Of a stretch of 5,184 nucleotides of DNA, positions 1 to 5,177 are shown in pieces. The notes beneath the pieces are model-generated. The model worked only from the letters and a program-made list of their open reading frames with translations. It did no database searches and was not told the origin of the DNA. The DNA is taken from contig DPQS01000052.1 of assembly GCA_003537755.1 (NCBI GenBank), positions 7,063-12,246 of the forward strand, read 5' to 3'. Numbering within the stretch: position 1 is the stretch's first letter; each line of letters starts with the position of its first letter. Origin of the DNA: Clostridiales bacterium. Lineage in GTDB: Bacteria > Bacillota > Clostridia > Christensenellales > CAG-314. Both the position numbers and the translations under genes were made by a program.

Positions 1-84
1 ATACTATGCGTGTAATAGTACTTTACAAAACCGTATTTCTTGTCACAATTCGGGTATTTTTACGCAATCGGGTAGCAAATCGGC

Positions 85-124
85 AAAAAAAATCCCACGC
101 GACCGAATTGCGGCAACGTGGGAT
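85..124 (-). terminator. Rho-independent terminator of acpP
   Basis: Read on the minus strand, an 8-bp stem (ATCCCACG at 124-117 pairing with CGTGGGAT at 99-92) is followed directly by a run of T (complement of the A run at 85-92). The loop can form a further 3-bp CCG/CGG helix (103-105 with 111-113). It begins about 15 bases after the acpP stop codon, the expected place for an intrinsic terminator, and suggests that acpP is transcribed alone or is the last gene of its unit. Confidence 0.85.
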
Positions 125-138
125 AAAAGCAACGAAAA

Positions 139-372
139 TTACTTAACTTGCGATTCGATGTACTTGACGATTGCTTCGACAGTAACAAGTTCATTGGCAA
201 TTTCGTCGGGTACGGTGATGTTGAAGTTGTCTTCAAGGCTCATCAGCAGTTCCACCACGTCAAGGCTGTCGGCATGCAGATCGGTCACGATGTTGCTGTC
301 CATCTTGATGGAGTCAACGTCGTCGATGTTAAGTTGTTCCGCAAGAAGTTTTTGCACTTTTTCAAAAATCAT
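139..372 (-). CDS. acpP: Acyl carrier protein
   Basis: This 77-residue protein is a complete acyl carrier protein, the small acidic cytosolic protein that carries growing fatty-acyl chains as thioesters between the enzymes of type II fatty acid synthesis. The prosthetic-group site is seen as D-S-L at residues 35-37 (context DLHADSLDVVEL). Ser36 is the residue expected to receive 4'-phosphopantetheine from holo-ACP synthase. Length and the four-helix acidic pattern match the family (usually 75-80 residues). One small difference is His33, where DLGADSL-type proteins have Gly. The ATG start is supported by AGGAGG at 386-381, 8 bases upstream. The gene has its own promoter and terminator and is not next to other fab genes within the window, so it appears monocistronic. 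Assignment is close to certain; a specialised ACP (for example for a secondary product) is possible but nothing here suggests it. Confidence 0.96.
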   Translation of the reverse strand: MIFEKVQKLLAEQLNIDDVDSIKMDSNIVTDLHADSLDVVELLMSLEDNFNITVPDEIANELVTVEAIVKYIESQVK

Positions 373-399
373 TGCTATTTCCTCCTAAACTCTTCTTCT

Positions 400-428
400 A
401 TTATAGTACACAATTGTTAAGTTTTCAA
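400..428 (-). promoter_or_regulatory. Sigma-A type promoter of acpP
   Basis: On the minus strand, TTGAAA (428-423) and a perfect TATAAT (405-400) are separated by exactly 17 bases. This gives a predicted transcription start near 393 and a leader of about 20 bases that contains the AGGAGG site and leads straight into acpP. It is the best promoter match in the window and fits the high expression usual for ACP. Confidence 0.85.
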
Positions 429-432
429 GTCT

Positions 433-451
433 TTTGACACAAAAAGTCAAA
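433..451. promoter_or_regulatory. Palindrome between divergent promoters, possible operator
   Basis: TTTGAC (433-438) and GTCAAA (446-451) form a 6-bp inverted repeat with a 7-base A-rich spacer. It lies 4 bp upstream of the acpP -35 box and overlaps the -35 box of the candidate plus-strand promoter, so a bound protein could affect both directions. The TTTGA/TCAAA half sites recall FabT-type operators of lipid synthesis genes, but those halves are normally about 5 bp apart rather than 9, and there is no match to the FapR operator. A chance AT-rich palindrome is quite possible. Confidence 0.35.
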
Positions 452-463
452 TTTGCATATTTT
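434..463 (+). promoter_or_regulatory. Candidate promoter for the plus-strand small-gene pair
   Basis: A perfect TTGACA (434-439) is followed after 18 bases by TATTTT (458-463), or after 16 bases by CATATT (456-461). Both -10 candidates match only 4 of 6 bases. Transcription would start near 470, giving a very short leader before the ATG at 481. It is placed back to back with the acpP promoter. The good -35 and the position support it; the weak -10 limits confidence. Confidence 0.45.
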
Positions 464-480
464 AACAACGGACGACAATC

Positions 481-693
481 ATGAACAGATTTCAGAATCA
501 GGATACATACCTTGCCACGGTTTGCACTCGCCATTGTCCACCAAAGAGACGACCGCCGAAACCGCAACCGCAAAACGGCATATGTTTTGTTTGCAAACGC
601 GACGGACGCGCGGTAAAATTCTGCACGGACGATTGCCACAGCGAAATTTCTTTTTGTTTTGAAAAACCGCGGTATAAACCGCCCTGCGAATGA
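481..693 (+). CDS. Cysteine-rich zinc-finger-like miniprotein
   Basis: This 70-residue reading frame carries eight cysteines. The core C-x2-C-x9-C-x3-C (Cys35, 38, 48, 52; context CFVCKRDGRAVKFCTDDC) resembles short zinc-ribbon or treble-clef modules of the form C-x2-C...(F/Y)C-S/T-x2-C found in small bacterial and phage proteins. A second pair lies at Cys15 and Cys19, followed by a basic Pro-rich stretch (residues 20-31, PPKRRPPKPQPQ). No signal peptide or membrane segment is visible. ATG 481 is the first start after an in-frame stop at 463-465, but the ribosome binding site is poor (only GGA near 470). It would head a two-gene unit with the protein at 743, 49 bases downstream. The molecular role is unknown; metal binding is inferred from the cysteine spacing only. 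Overlapping frames on both strands are also open, but they lack comparable motifs, so this frame is the best choice but not proven. Confidence 0.6.
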   Translation: MNRFQNQDTYLATVCTRHCPPKRRPPKPQPQNGICFVCKRDGRAVKFCTDDCHSEISFCFEKPRYKPPCE

Positions 694-742
694 GCACACT
701 ACTTTCGGGACAAAAAAAACAAGTCCAGGGAGGTAAATAAAA

Positions 743-976
743 ATGAAAACAACTAACAACGGAACAAGTAAAAACTGCGGAACAAAGAATTGCGGCACAA
801 AGAACGCTAAAAACACAAAAGGCGCAAGCAACTGTCAGAATAAGTCGGGCAGTCGTTCCGCAAAAAACAGCAAGTCCGACACGGAGTCCGACTTAGACCC
901 ATTAGGGGCATACACGGGCAATCCGGTAGGACTGGGCAAGTACGAAAAGCCCGTACAGGATGCGGACGATTTGTAA
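743..976 (+). CDS. Small Asn/Lys/Ser-rich protein with conserved-looking acidic C-terminus
   Basis: This 77-residue protein has two parts. Residues 1-49 are low complexity, rich in Asn, Lys, Ser, Thr and Gly, with three cysteines (12, 17, 31) and a tandem NCGTK-NCGTK at 11-20; this part is probably disordered. Residues 50-77 are non-repetitive and acidic (DLDPLGAYTGNPVGLGKY, then EKPVQDADDL) and look like a constrained block. I recall similar Y-T-G...PVQDADDL endings in short uncharacterised proteins of uncultured Clostridia, but I cannot verify this here. There is no signal peptide, membrane segment or known enzymatic motif. The start is firm: AGGGAGGT at 727-734 lies 8 bases before the ATG. 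A strong terminator follows 16 bases after the stop, so this is the last gene of its unit. Function is unknown. The strong ribosome binding site and terminator suggest a genuinely expressed gene. Confidence 0.82.
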   Translation: MKTTNNGTSKNCGTKNCGTKNAKNTKGASNCQNKSGSRSAKNSKSDTESDLDPLGAYTGNPVGLGKYEKPVQDADDL

Positions 977-992
977 CAAAAAATTGCTAAAT

Positions 993-1028
993 AAAAAGCG
1001 GTTGTCGACAACTCGACAGCCGCTTTTT
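993..1028 (+). terminator. Terminator of the plus-strand small-gene pair
   Basis: A 16-bp stem (left arm 993-1008, right arm 1013-1028) closes a CAAC loop and ends in TTTTT. The G+C core is GCGG/CCGC, and the helix includes one T-G wobble (1002 with 1019) that pairs only in the plus-strand RNA; on the minus strand it would be a C-A mismatch. This points to plus-strand function, although the A/T flanks could give some termination in both directions. Confidence 0.88.
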
Positions 1029-1063
1029 ACTCAGGTTTAATTGGAACAAAAGCATATCCACAG

Positions 1064-1092
1064 AAAAAAGGCTGCCGATTTCCGACAGCCTT
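1064..1092 (-). terminator. Terminator of the ftsA-ftsZ-asnS operon
   Basis: On the minus strand, AAGGCTG (1092-1086) pairs with CAGCCTT (1074-1068), and the helix continues through T-G, C-G, G-C and G-T pairs to an AAA loop (1081-1079). A run of six T follows (complement of 1069-1064). The two wobbles pair only in the minus-strand RNA. The hairpin starts 20 bases after the asnS stop codon and faces the plus-strand terminator at 993-1028, so the two operons converge here. Confidence 0.88.
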
Positions 1093-1112
1093 CAATTTTG
1101 TTTTGCCTTTTA

Positions 1113-2507
1113 TCAGAAGTTGCAAGTGCCAACCGTGCGCGGGAACGGAATTACGTCGCGGATATTTTGCACGCCGGTAAGATACATTACAAGGCGTTCG
1201 AAGCCCAAGCCAAAGCCTGCGTGTTTGGTACCGCCGTACTTACGCAGTTCAAGGTACCACCAGTAGTCCTCTTCTTTCAGTCCCAGTTCCTTCATACGAG
1301 CAGTAAGCACGTCAAGACGTTCCTCACGCTGACTGCCGCCGATAAGTTCGCCCACGCCGGGCACAAGCATATCCGTTGCCGCAACGGTCTTGCCGTCGTC
1401 GTTCATGCGCATGTAGAAAGACTTGATTTCCTTGGGGTAATCGGTAACAAACACAGGTCCGCCTACAATCTGTTCGGTCAGGAAACGTTCGTGTTCCGTC
1501 GCAATGTCGCTGCCCCAGTGCACGGGAAACTCGAATTTGTCGTTGTGCGGCGTAAGCAGTTCGATTGCCTTGGTGTAACTCATACGCTCAAAGTGACTGT
1601 TTACAAGTTTGTTAAGACGTTCCTTCAAGCCGTTGTCGACAAAGTTGTTGAAAAATTCGATTTCGTCGGGGCATGTAGTCAACACGTGATTGATTACGTA
1701 CTTAATCATGTCCTCGGCAAGTTGCATGTCGTCGGAAAGATCGGCAAAGGCAATTTCCGGCTCGATCATCCAGAATTCCGCCGCGTGACGAAGCGTGTTG
1801 GACTTTTCCGCACGGAAAGTGGGTCCGAATGTGTACACCTTGCCGTAAGCCATGGCGTATGTTTCGGCGTTAAGTTGTCCGCTGACGGTAAGGTTTGCGG
1901 ATTTGCCGAAGAAATCCTTGGTGTAATCCACTTTGCCGTCGTCCGTCTTGGGTACGTTGTTCATGTCAAGGGTTGTCACACGGAACATTTCTCCTGCGCC
2001 CTCGCAGTCACTTGCCGTAATAAGCGGCGTATGTACGTACACAAAGCCTTGGCTGTGGAAGAAACTGTGCAAAGCAAACGCCGCCTCACTGCGCACGCGC
2101 ATGGTTGCGCCGATGAGGTTTGTGCGCGGTCTGAGGTGCGCGATTTCACGCAAAAATTCCACACTGTGGCGTTTCTTCTGCAACGGGTAGTCGGGGGTAG
2201 ACTTGCCTTCGACGACGATCTCCGTTGCCTTTACTTCAAGCGGCTGTTTGTTGTTGGGGGTCAGCACCACTTTGCCCGTTACGACAAGCGCACTGCCGAC
2301 GTTAAGTTTGGCAATTTCGTCGAAGTTGTCGAGTTGTCCTTGCTCGAACACGACTTGCAAACTTTTGAAGCAACTGCCGTCGTTAAGCTCGATAAAGCCG
2401 AAAACCTTGCTGTCGCGGATGGTTTTTGCCCAGCCGCAGACAGTCACGATTTTGCCGTCGTACTGTGCGCCGCCGACAAAAAGGTCTTTTATCATCAATC
2501 TTTCCAT
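1113..2507 (-). CDS. asnS: Asparaginyl-tRNA synthetase
   Basis: This 464-residue class IIb aminoacyl-tRNA synthetase charges tRNA-Asn with asparagine using ATP in the cytosol. The N-terminal OB-fold anticodon-binding domain covers about residues 8-100 (VTVCGWAKTIRDSKVFGF, DGSCF). A linker with the family signature HSVEFLREIAHLRPRTN (114-130) follows. The catalytic domain contains motif 1 near 146-163 (ending in HTPLIT), the AGEMFRVTTLD block (171-181), motif 2 FRAEKSNTLRHAAEFWMIEPE (231-251), the GELIGGSQREERLDVL block (386-401), and motif 3 GFGLGFERLVMYLTG (431-445). The protein ends in the typical DVIPFPRT. Length and these blocks match the E. coli-type AsnRS (466 residues), and separate it from AspRS and from AsnA. 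The ATG is 6 bases after the ftsZ stop; a second Met at residue 5 is possible but less well placed. It is the last gene of the division operon, ahead of the terminator at 1064-1092. Confidence 0.97.
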   Translation of the reverse strand: MERLMIKDLFVGGAQYDGKIVTVCGWAKTIRDSKVFGFIELNDGSCFKSLQVVFEQGQLDNFDEIAKLNVGSALVVTGKVVLTPNNKQPLEVKATEIVVEGKSTPDYPLQKKRHSVEFLREIAHLRPRTNLIGATMRVRSEAAFALHSFFHSQGFVYVHTPLITASDCEGAGEMFRVTTLDMNNVPKTDDGKVDYTKDFFGKSANLTVSGQLNAETYAMAYGKVYTFGPTFRAEKSNTLRHAAEFWMIEPEIAFADLSDDMQLAEDMIKYVINHVLTTCPDEIEFFNNFVDNGLKERLNKLVNSHFERMSYTKAIELLTPHNDKFEFPVHWGSDIATEHERFLTEQIVGGPVFVTDYPKEIKSFYMRMNDDGKTVAATDMLVPGVGELIGGSQREERLDVLTARMKELGLKEEDYWWYLELRKYGGTKHAGFGLGFERLVMYLTGVQNIRDVIPFPRTVGTCNF

Positions 2508-2513
2508 AAAAAA

Positions 2514-3695
2514 CTAACCTCTCATTTTCCTCAGGAAAGGAGGAATACTCGGATCTTCGTCCACACTCAGCGTGCCGCTGATACTGCCGCCGTCAACGGG
2601 CGAACGGTTGTCCATTGCAGGATTCTGTTGCGCCGTGGGGAACGGGTTTGTGCTTGTTTGCGGTCTTGCCGCTTCGGTTGCAGCCGCGCCGCGTTGCAGA
2701 TTGTTTGCCGCAACGTTGGTTGCCGCTTCACTGCTGAAAAACGACGTCTGGTTGTTGGGTCCGCCGTTGAAGCCGGTCGCAATAAGCGTAACCTGCACTT
2801 CGTCTTTCATCTGAGGGTCAAACGCCACGCCGAACATAACGTTGGCTTCGGGCGAGATTACCTGACGGACAAGGTCTACGCCGACGGTAATTTCGTCAAG
2901 CAGCAAATCCTCGCCTCCGCGGAAGTTTACGATAAGGCTGCTTGCGCCCTGAATTGTCGTTTCCAGAAGGGGCGAATACACTGCCTTGCGGATTGCGTCG
3001 ATGGTCTTGTTTTTGCCGCGACCTTCGCCTATACCCATATGTGCCATGCCGCTGTTGCGCATGACAGACTTGATGTCGGCAAGGTCCAGGTTGATACGAC
3101 CGTCCTGCACCACGATGTCTGTAATGCCGCGGATACCTTGCAGCAGAATTTCGTCCGCCTTGGTAAAAGCGTCCATAATGCTGAAGTTTTTGTCGCGGTT
3201 AAGTTTCTCGTTTTGCACGATAACAAGGCTGTCTACGTTGCCTTTAAGGTTTTCGATGCCCAGTTCTGCATTCTTCATACGGCGAATGCCTTCGAAATTG
3301 AAGGGTTTGGTAACTACGGCAATGGTCAGTATGCCCAGCTCTTTTGCGATTTGCGCAACTATCGGCGCTGCGCCGGTGCCTGTACCGCCGCCCATACCTG
3401 CGGCAATAAACAGCAGGTCTACGCCTTGCAATGCTTCCTGAATTTTGTCTTTGCTTTCAAGAGCCGCTTCACGACCGACTTCGGGGTTTGCGCCTGCGCC
3501 GAGACCGCGAGTAACCTTTTCGCCGATGGGCATTTGGTTTGCGGCAAGTTTGGTAAGGGCTTGCTGGTCGGTGTTGAGAGCAAGAAATTCAACGTTTTTG
3601 ATGCCTGCCTTAATCATGGCGTTTACGGCATTACCGCCGCCACCGCCTACACCGATAATCATAATTTTTGCAATTCCGTTAGGATTGGTTTCCAT
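2514..3695 (-). CDS. ftsZ: Cell division GTPase FtsZ
   Basis: This 393-residue tubulin homologue polymerises with GTP into the cytokinetic Z ring on the inner face of the membrane. The N-terminal nucleotide-binding domain starts IMIIGVGGGGGNAVNAMI (11-28), and the tubulin signature GGGTGTG is at 102-108. The T7 loop NLDLADIKSVM (202-212) supplies the catalytic acidic residues (Asp204 and Asp207) that complete the GTPase site of the next subunit. The C-terminal activation domain runs to about 310. A low-complexity Ala/Asn/Gln/Thr/Pro linker follows (about 312-378), and then the conserved tail DPSIPPFLRKMRG (381-393), which binds FtsA and other partners. The protein has no cysteine. The ATG is preceded by GGAGG (3705-3701) at 5 bases. 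It lies downstream of ftsA with a 144-base gap and directly upstream of asnS. Length is typical of the family and no defect is visible. Confidence 0.98.
   Translation of the reverse strand: METNPNGIAKIMIIGVGGGGGNAVNAMIKAGIKNVEFLALNTDQQALTKLAANQMPIGEKVTRGLGAGANPEVGREAALESKDKIQEALQGVDLLFIAAGMGGGTGTGAAPIVAQIAKELGILTIAVVTKPFNFEGIRRMKNAELGIENLKGNVDSLVIVQNEKLNRDKNFSIMDAFTKADEILLQGIRGITDIVVQDGRINLDLADIKSVMRNSGMAHMGIGEGRGKNKTIDAIRKAVYSPLLETTIQGASSLIVNFRGGEDLLLDEITVGVDLVRQVISPEANVMFGVAFDPQMKDEVQVTLIATGFNGGPNNQTSFFSSEAATNVAANNLQRGAAATEAARPQTSTNPFPTAQQNPAMDNRSPVDGGSISGTLSVDEDPSIPPFLRKMRG
2518..2522 (-). promoter_or_regulatory. asnS ribosome binding site inside ftsZ
   Basis: AGAGG on the minus strand (2522-2518) lies within the last two sense codons of ftsZ (AGA GGT, then stop TAG at 2516-2514), 10 bases before the asnS ATG. 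No other site is available, so ribosomes finishing ftsZ cover or expose it. This arrangement is typical of translationally coupled genes. Confidence 0.65.
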
Positions 3696-3738
3696 ATTAA
3701 CCTCCGTTTAGTAGAGAACAGTGTCTGATTTATCTTTT

Positions 3739-3774
3739 ATTGTCGCCGCCTGCCGTTGCAGATTTTGCGACAAT
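3739..3774 (-). other. Hairpin in the ftsA-ftsZ gap
   Basis: Within the 144-base gap, ATTGTCGC (3739-3746) and GCGACAAT (3767-3774) form a perfect 8-bp helix. Inside it, CTGC/GCAG (3750-3753 with 3758-3761) makes a second 4-bp helix with a CGTT loop. An overlapping hairpin, ATTAAAA/TTTTAAT (3773-3779 with 3785-3791), shares two bases with it. There is no T tract on the minus strand, so it is not a normal terminator. It could be an RNA processing or stabilising structure in the ftsA-ftsZ message, or part of a control region. The stem is symmetrical and does not settle the strand. I found no convincing ftsZ promoter in the gap. Confidence 0.45.
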
Positions 3775-3839
3775 TAAAATGCGTTTTTAATGTTGTTTGC
3801 CGGTACATTTGCACGACGGCTTAACCTGCCCGCCGCAAA

Positions 3840-4985
3840 TTACTTGCGGAAGAAAGAGAACAGCCCTTTGCTTTTTGTGCCGGTTTTGATTGCTTCGGAA
3901 ATAAGGCCGTAGCAACTTGTGTATTCGTTACGTTTGGTTTGCGGATTTACGCTGTCGTACACGCGCACCGGCTTGCAAAGTTGCGTTGCCAGCCAGTCTG
4001 CGCCGCCCCTGAGATAGGTAAGACCGCCACCTGTCAGAATAATGGGCGTCGTGCGAGGAATTTCCTTGTCGCAGTAACTGAAACTTTTGACAATGTACTG
4101 CGAAATCTGCTGTATGCGCGCCTTGATTACTTCGTTTGCCTGATGTGCGTCCACCGCTTTGCCGTTTACCGTGTAGATGTCGCCGTTTTTGACGTCAAGA
4201 TTGAGGTTGACTTTTTCCAGAATCTGCATTGCAAAGGGGAAGTCGCAACCGAGCACCTGCATAAGGTCGCTGCCGAGATACGCGCTGCCGAGGGCGAAAC
4301 TGCGTTCAAACAACAATGCGTTGCCGCCGCACAACGAAACCGTCGTTGTAAGGTGTCCTACGTCAATTACGATACAGTGGTCGGTACAACGCATTTGTTG
4401 CGCCACGTACTTTGCCTGCGCGTCGCAAGCGTTGAAGTAGGTAACGTTGGTAATGCCGATGTTGCTTAGCGCACGCGAAACAGTCTTTTTGAAGTAGTTT
4501 TTCATGTAAGAGAAACTGACAAGTCCCGTAAGTTTGCTTGCAATCGTGCCAACCGCGTCGGTTGTTTTTATTGCGCCGTCGATGATGAAGTAGACCGGTT
4601 TGCCGCCAAGCGGAGTGTAGTCCGCACCGCAACCGTAGATGTCGGCTTTTTTGACGATTTCGTTTACGTCGTTCTGGTCGAGCTTGGTCTTACTGCGGTA
4701 AATAATGCTGGCTTCGCTTGTGGCGACGGCGCAAAACGCACCGGGCACACCGACGTACAGATTGTTGATTGAAGTTTTTGTCTTTTCCTCAACCTGACGG
4801 ATTGCGCCTTCGATGGCGTCCTTGATTGTGTTCGGTTCGTACCAGGCGTTGTCGTCAAAGCCGTTGTAGTTAGTTTGACCTACCGCCTTGATGACAAATT
4901 CACCGTCGTCGGAAACTTTAGTAGCTGCCATACAGGTGATTTTGCCCGAGCCAAAGTCAAGAATATTGACAAAATTGTTTTTCAT
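3840..4985 (-). CDS. ftsA: Cell division protein FtsA (actin-like)
   Basis: This 381-residue actin-fold ATPase links FtsZ filaments to the membrane and helps recruit later division proteins. The phosphate-1 loop is NILDFGSGKI (7-16). The FtsA-specific 1C subdomain follows at about 83-165 (YVGVPGAF onward). Phosphate-2 is IDVGHLTTTVSL (207-218), and the adenosine motif is PIILTGGGLTYLRGG (314-328). The C-terminus GLFSFFRK (374-381) is a short basic-aromatic tail, suited to act as the amphipathic membrane anchor. The protein is somewhat shorter than the common 400-450 residues. Its phosphate-2 loop has His-Leu where many FtsAs have Gly-Gly, and it has 11 cysteines, an unusual number for a cytosolic division protein. 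The position directly before ftsZ supports FtsA rather than another actin homologue (PilM, MreB). GGAGG (4999-4995) lies 9 bases before the ATG. Confidence 0.93.
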   Translation of the reverse strand: MKNNFVNILDFGSGKITCMAATKVSDDGEFVIKAVGQTNYNGFDDNAWYEPNTIKDAIEGAIRQVEEKTKTSINNLYVGVPGAFCAVATSEASIIYRSKTKLDQNDVNEIVKKADIYGCGADYTPLGGKPVYFIIDGAIKTTDAVGTIASKLTGLVSFSYMKNYFKKTVSRALSNIGITNVTYFNACDAQAKYVAQQMRCTDHCIVIDVGHLTTTVSLCGGNALLFERSFALGSAYLGSDLMQVLGCDFPFAMQILEKVNLNLDVKNGDIYTVNGKAVDAHQANEVIKARIQQISQYIVKSFSYCDKEIPRTTPIILTGGGLTYLRGGADWLATQLCKPVRVYDSVNPQTKRNEYTSCYGLISEAIKTGTKSKGLFSFFRK

Positions 4986-5003
4986 TTGTGTTAACCTCCG
5001 AAA

Positions 5004-5024
5004 TTAGGCACGAGTGCCGCCTAA
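5004..5024 (-). other. Alternative hairpins in the ftsA leader
   Basis: TTAGGC (5004-5009) and GCCTAA (5019-5024) can form a 6-bp helix. GGCA (5007-5010) and TGCC (5015-5018) can form a competing 4-bp helix with a CGAG loop. Both lie just upstream of the ftsA ribosome binding site (4999-4995), so either could influence its translation. The stems are short and the effect is speculative. Confidence 0.3.
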
Positions 5025-5040
5025 AGGAATTTATGAGAAA

Positions 5041-5177
5041 GTCGCCGAAAATCGGCTGACCTACAGGCGATTGAAACATGGTAAAAATGATAGCCGCCGA
5101 AAGGTCGTGATTGCCGAAGTATGTTACATATGGCAACGGGACCCGTCAAGGAATTAAGTCGCAGGCGACCGAGCGAC
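5041..5177 (+). ncRNA. Candidate structured RNA, possible riboswitch-like leader
   Basis: This gene-free segment can fold into several nested perfect helices. GTCGCC (5041-5046) pairs with GGCGAC (5164-5169) as a closing stem. Inside it are GACCT/AGGTC (5058-5062 with 5102-5106) stacked on GGCG/CGCC (5066-5069 with 5095-5098), TTGCC/GGCAA (5111-5115 with 5132-5136) stacked on GTATG/CATAT (5119-5123 with 5127-5131), and ACGG/CCGT (5136-5139 with 5143-5146, sharing base 5136). GCCGAA occurs three times, at 5045, 5096 and 5113 give or take a base, each with GAA just outside a helix. Unpaired bases are A-rich on the plus strand, and one G-U pair (5119 with 5131) exists only there, which favours plus-strand RNA leading to a gene beyond 5184. 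A competing hairpin GCCGA/TCGGC (5044-5056) overlaps the closing stem. Vague similarity to lysine and c-di-AMP riboswitch ends was noted, but no class fits. No good plus-strand promoter was found. Confidence 0.4.
5121..5149 (-). promoter_or_regulatory. Weak candidate promoter for ftsA
   Basis: On the minus strand, TTGACG (5149-5144) and TAACAT (5126-5121) are 17 bases apart, matching the consensus at 5 of 6 and 4 of 6 positions. Transcription would start near 5114 and leave a leader of about 130 bases before ftsA. The site lies inside the segment that folds as a structured RNA on the other strand, so it may be a coincidence. ftsA may also be read from a gene beyond the right edge. Confidence 0.25.

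Noticed and set aside
20..48. Possible minus-strand promoter (TTGTGA, 17 bases, TAAAGT) for a gene left of the window
   Set aside because: Both boxes match only 4 of 6 positions in an AT-rich stretch and other pairings are equally good. The target gene is not visible.
708..726. GGAC/GTCC hairpin with an A-rich loop between the two small genes
   Set aside because: The stem is only 4 bp with an 11-base loop, with no T tract; too weak to call a terminator or regulator.
385..831. Minus-strand open frames across the small-gene region
   Set aside because: They overlap the acpP promoter and both small plus-strand genes, have no ribosome binding site or recognisable motif, and run against the plus-strand terminator and ribosome binding site.
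1041..3728. Very long open frame (895 codons) on the plus strand
   Set aside because: It is exactly in register and antisense to asnS and ftsZ, has no plausible start or ribosome binding site, and stays open because the sense genes lack TTA, CTA and TCA codons. It is a shadow.
4966..4994. Perfect plus-strand TTGACA (4966-4971) that might drive the structured RNA at 5041
   Set aside because: The hexamer at the proper distance (TGTTAA) is a poor -10 box and the site lies inside the ftsA coding region, so it is probably chance.
5041..5177. Assignment to the lysine or c-di-AMP (ydaO) riboswitch class
   Set aside because: Only short pieces resemble these classes (GCCGAA near the closing stem, CCGTCA near the 3' end). 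The central conserved parts that I remember are missing, so naming a class would not be justified.
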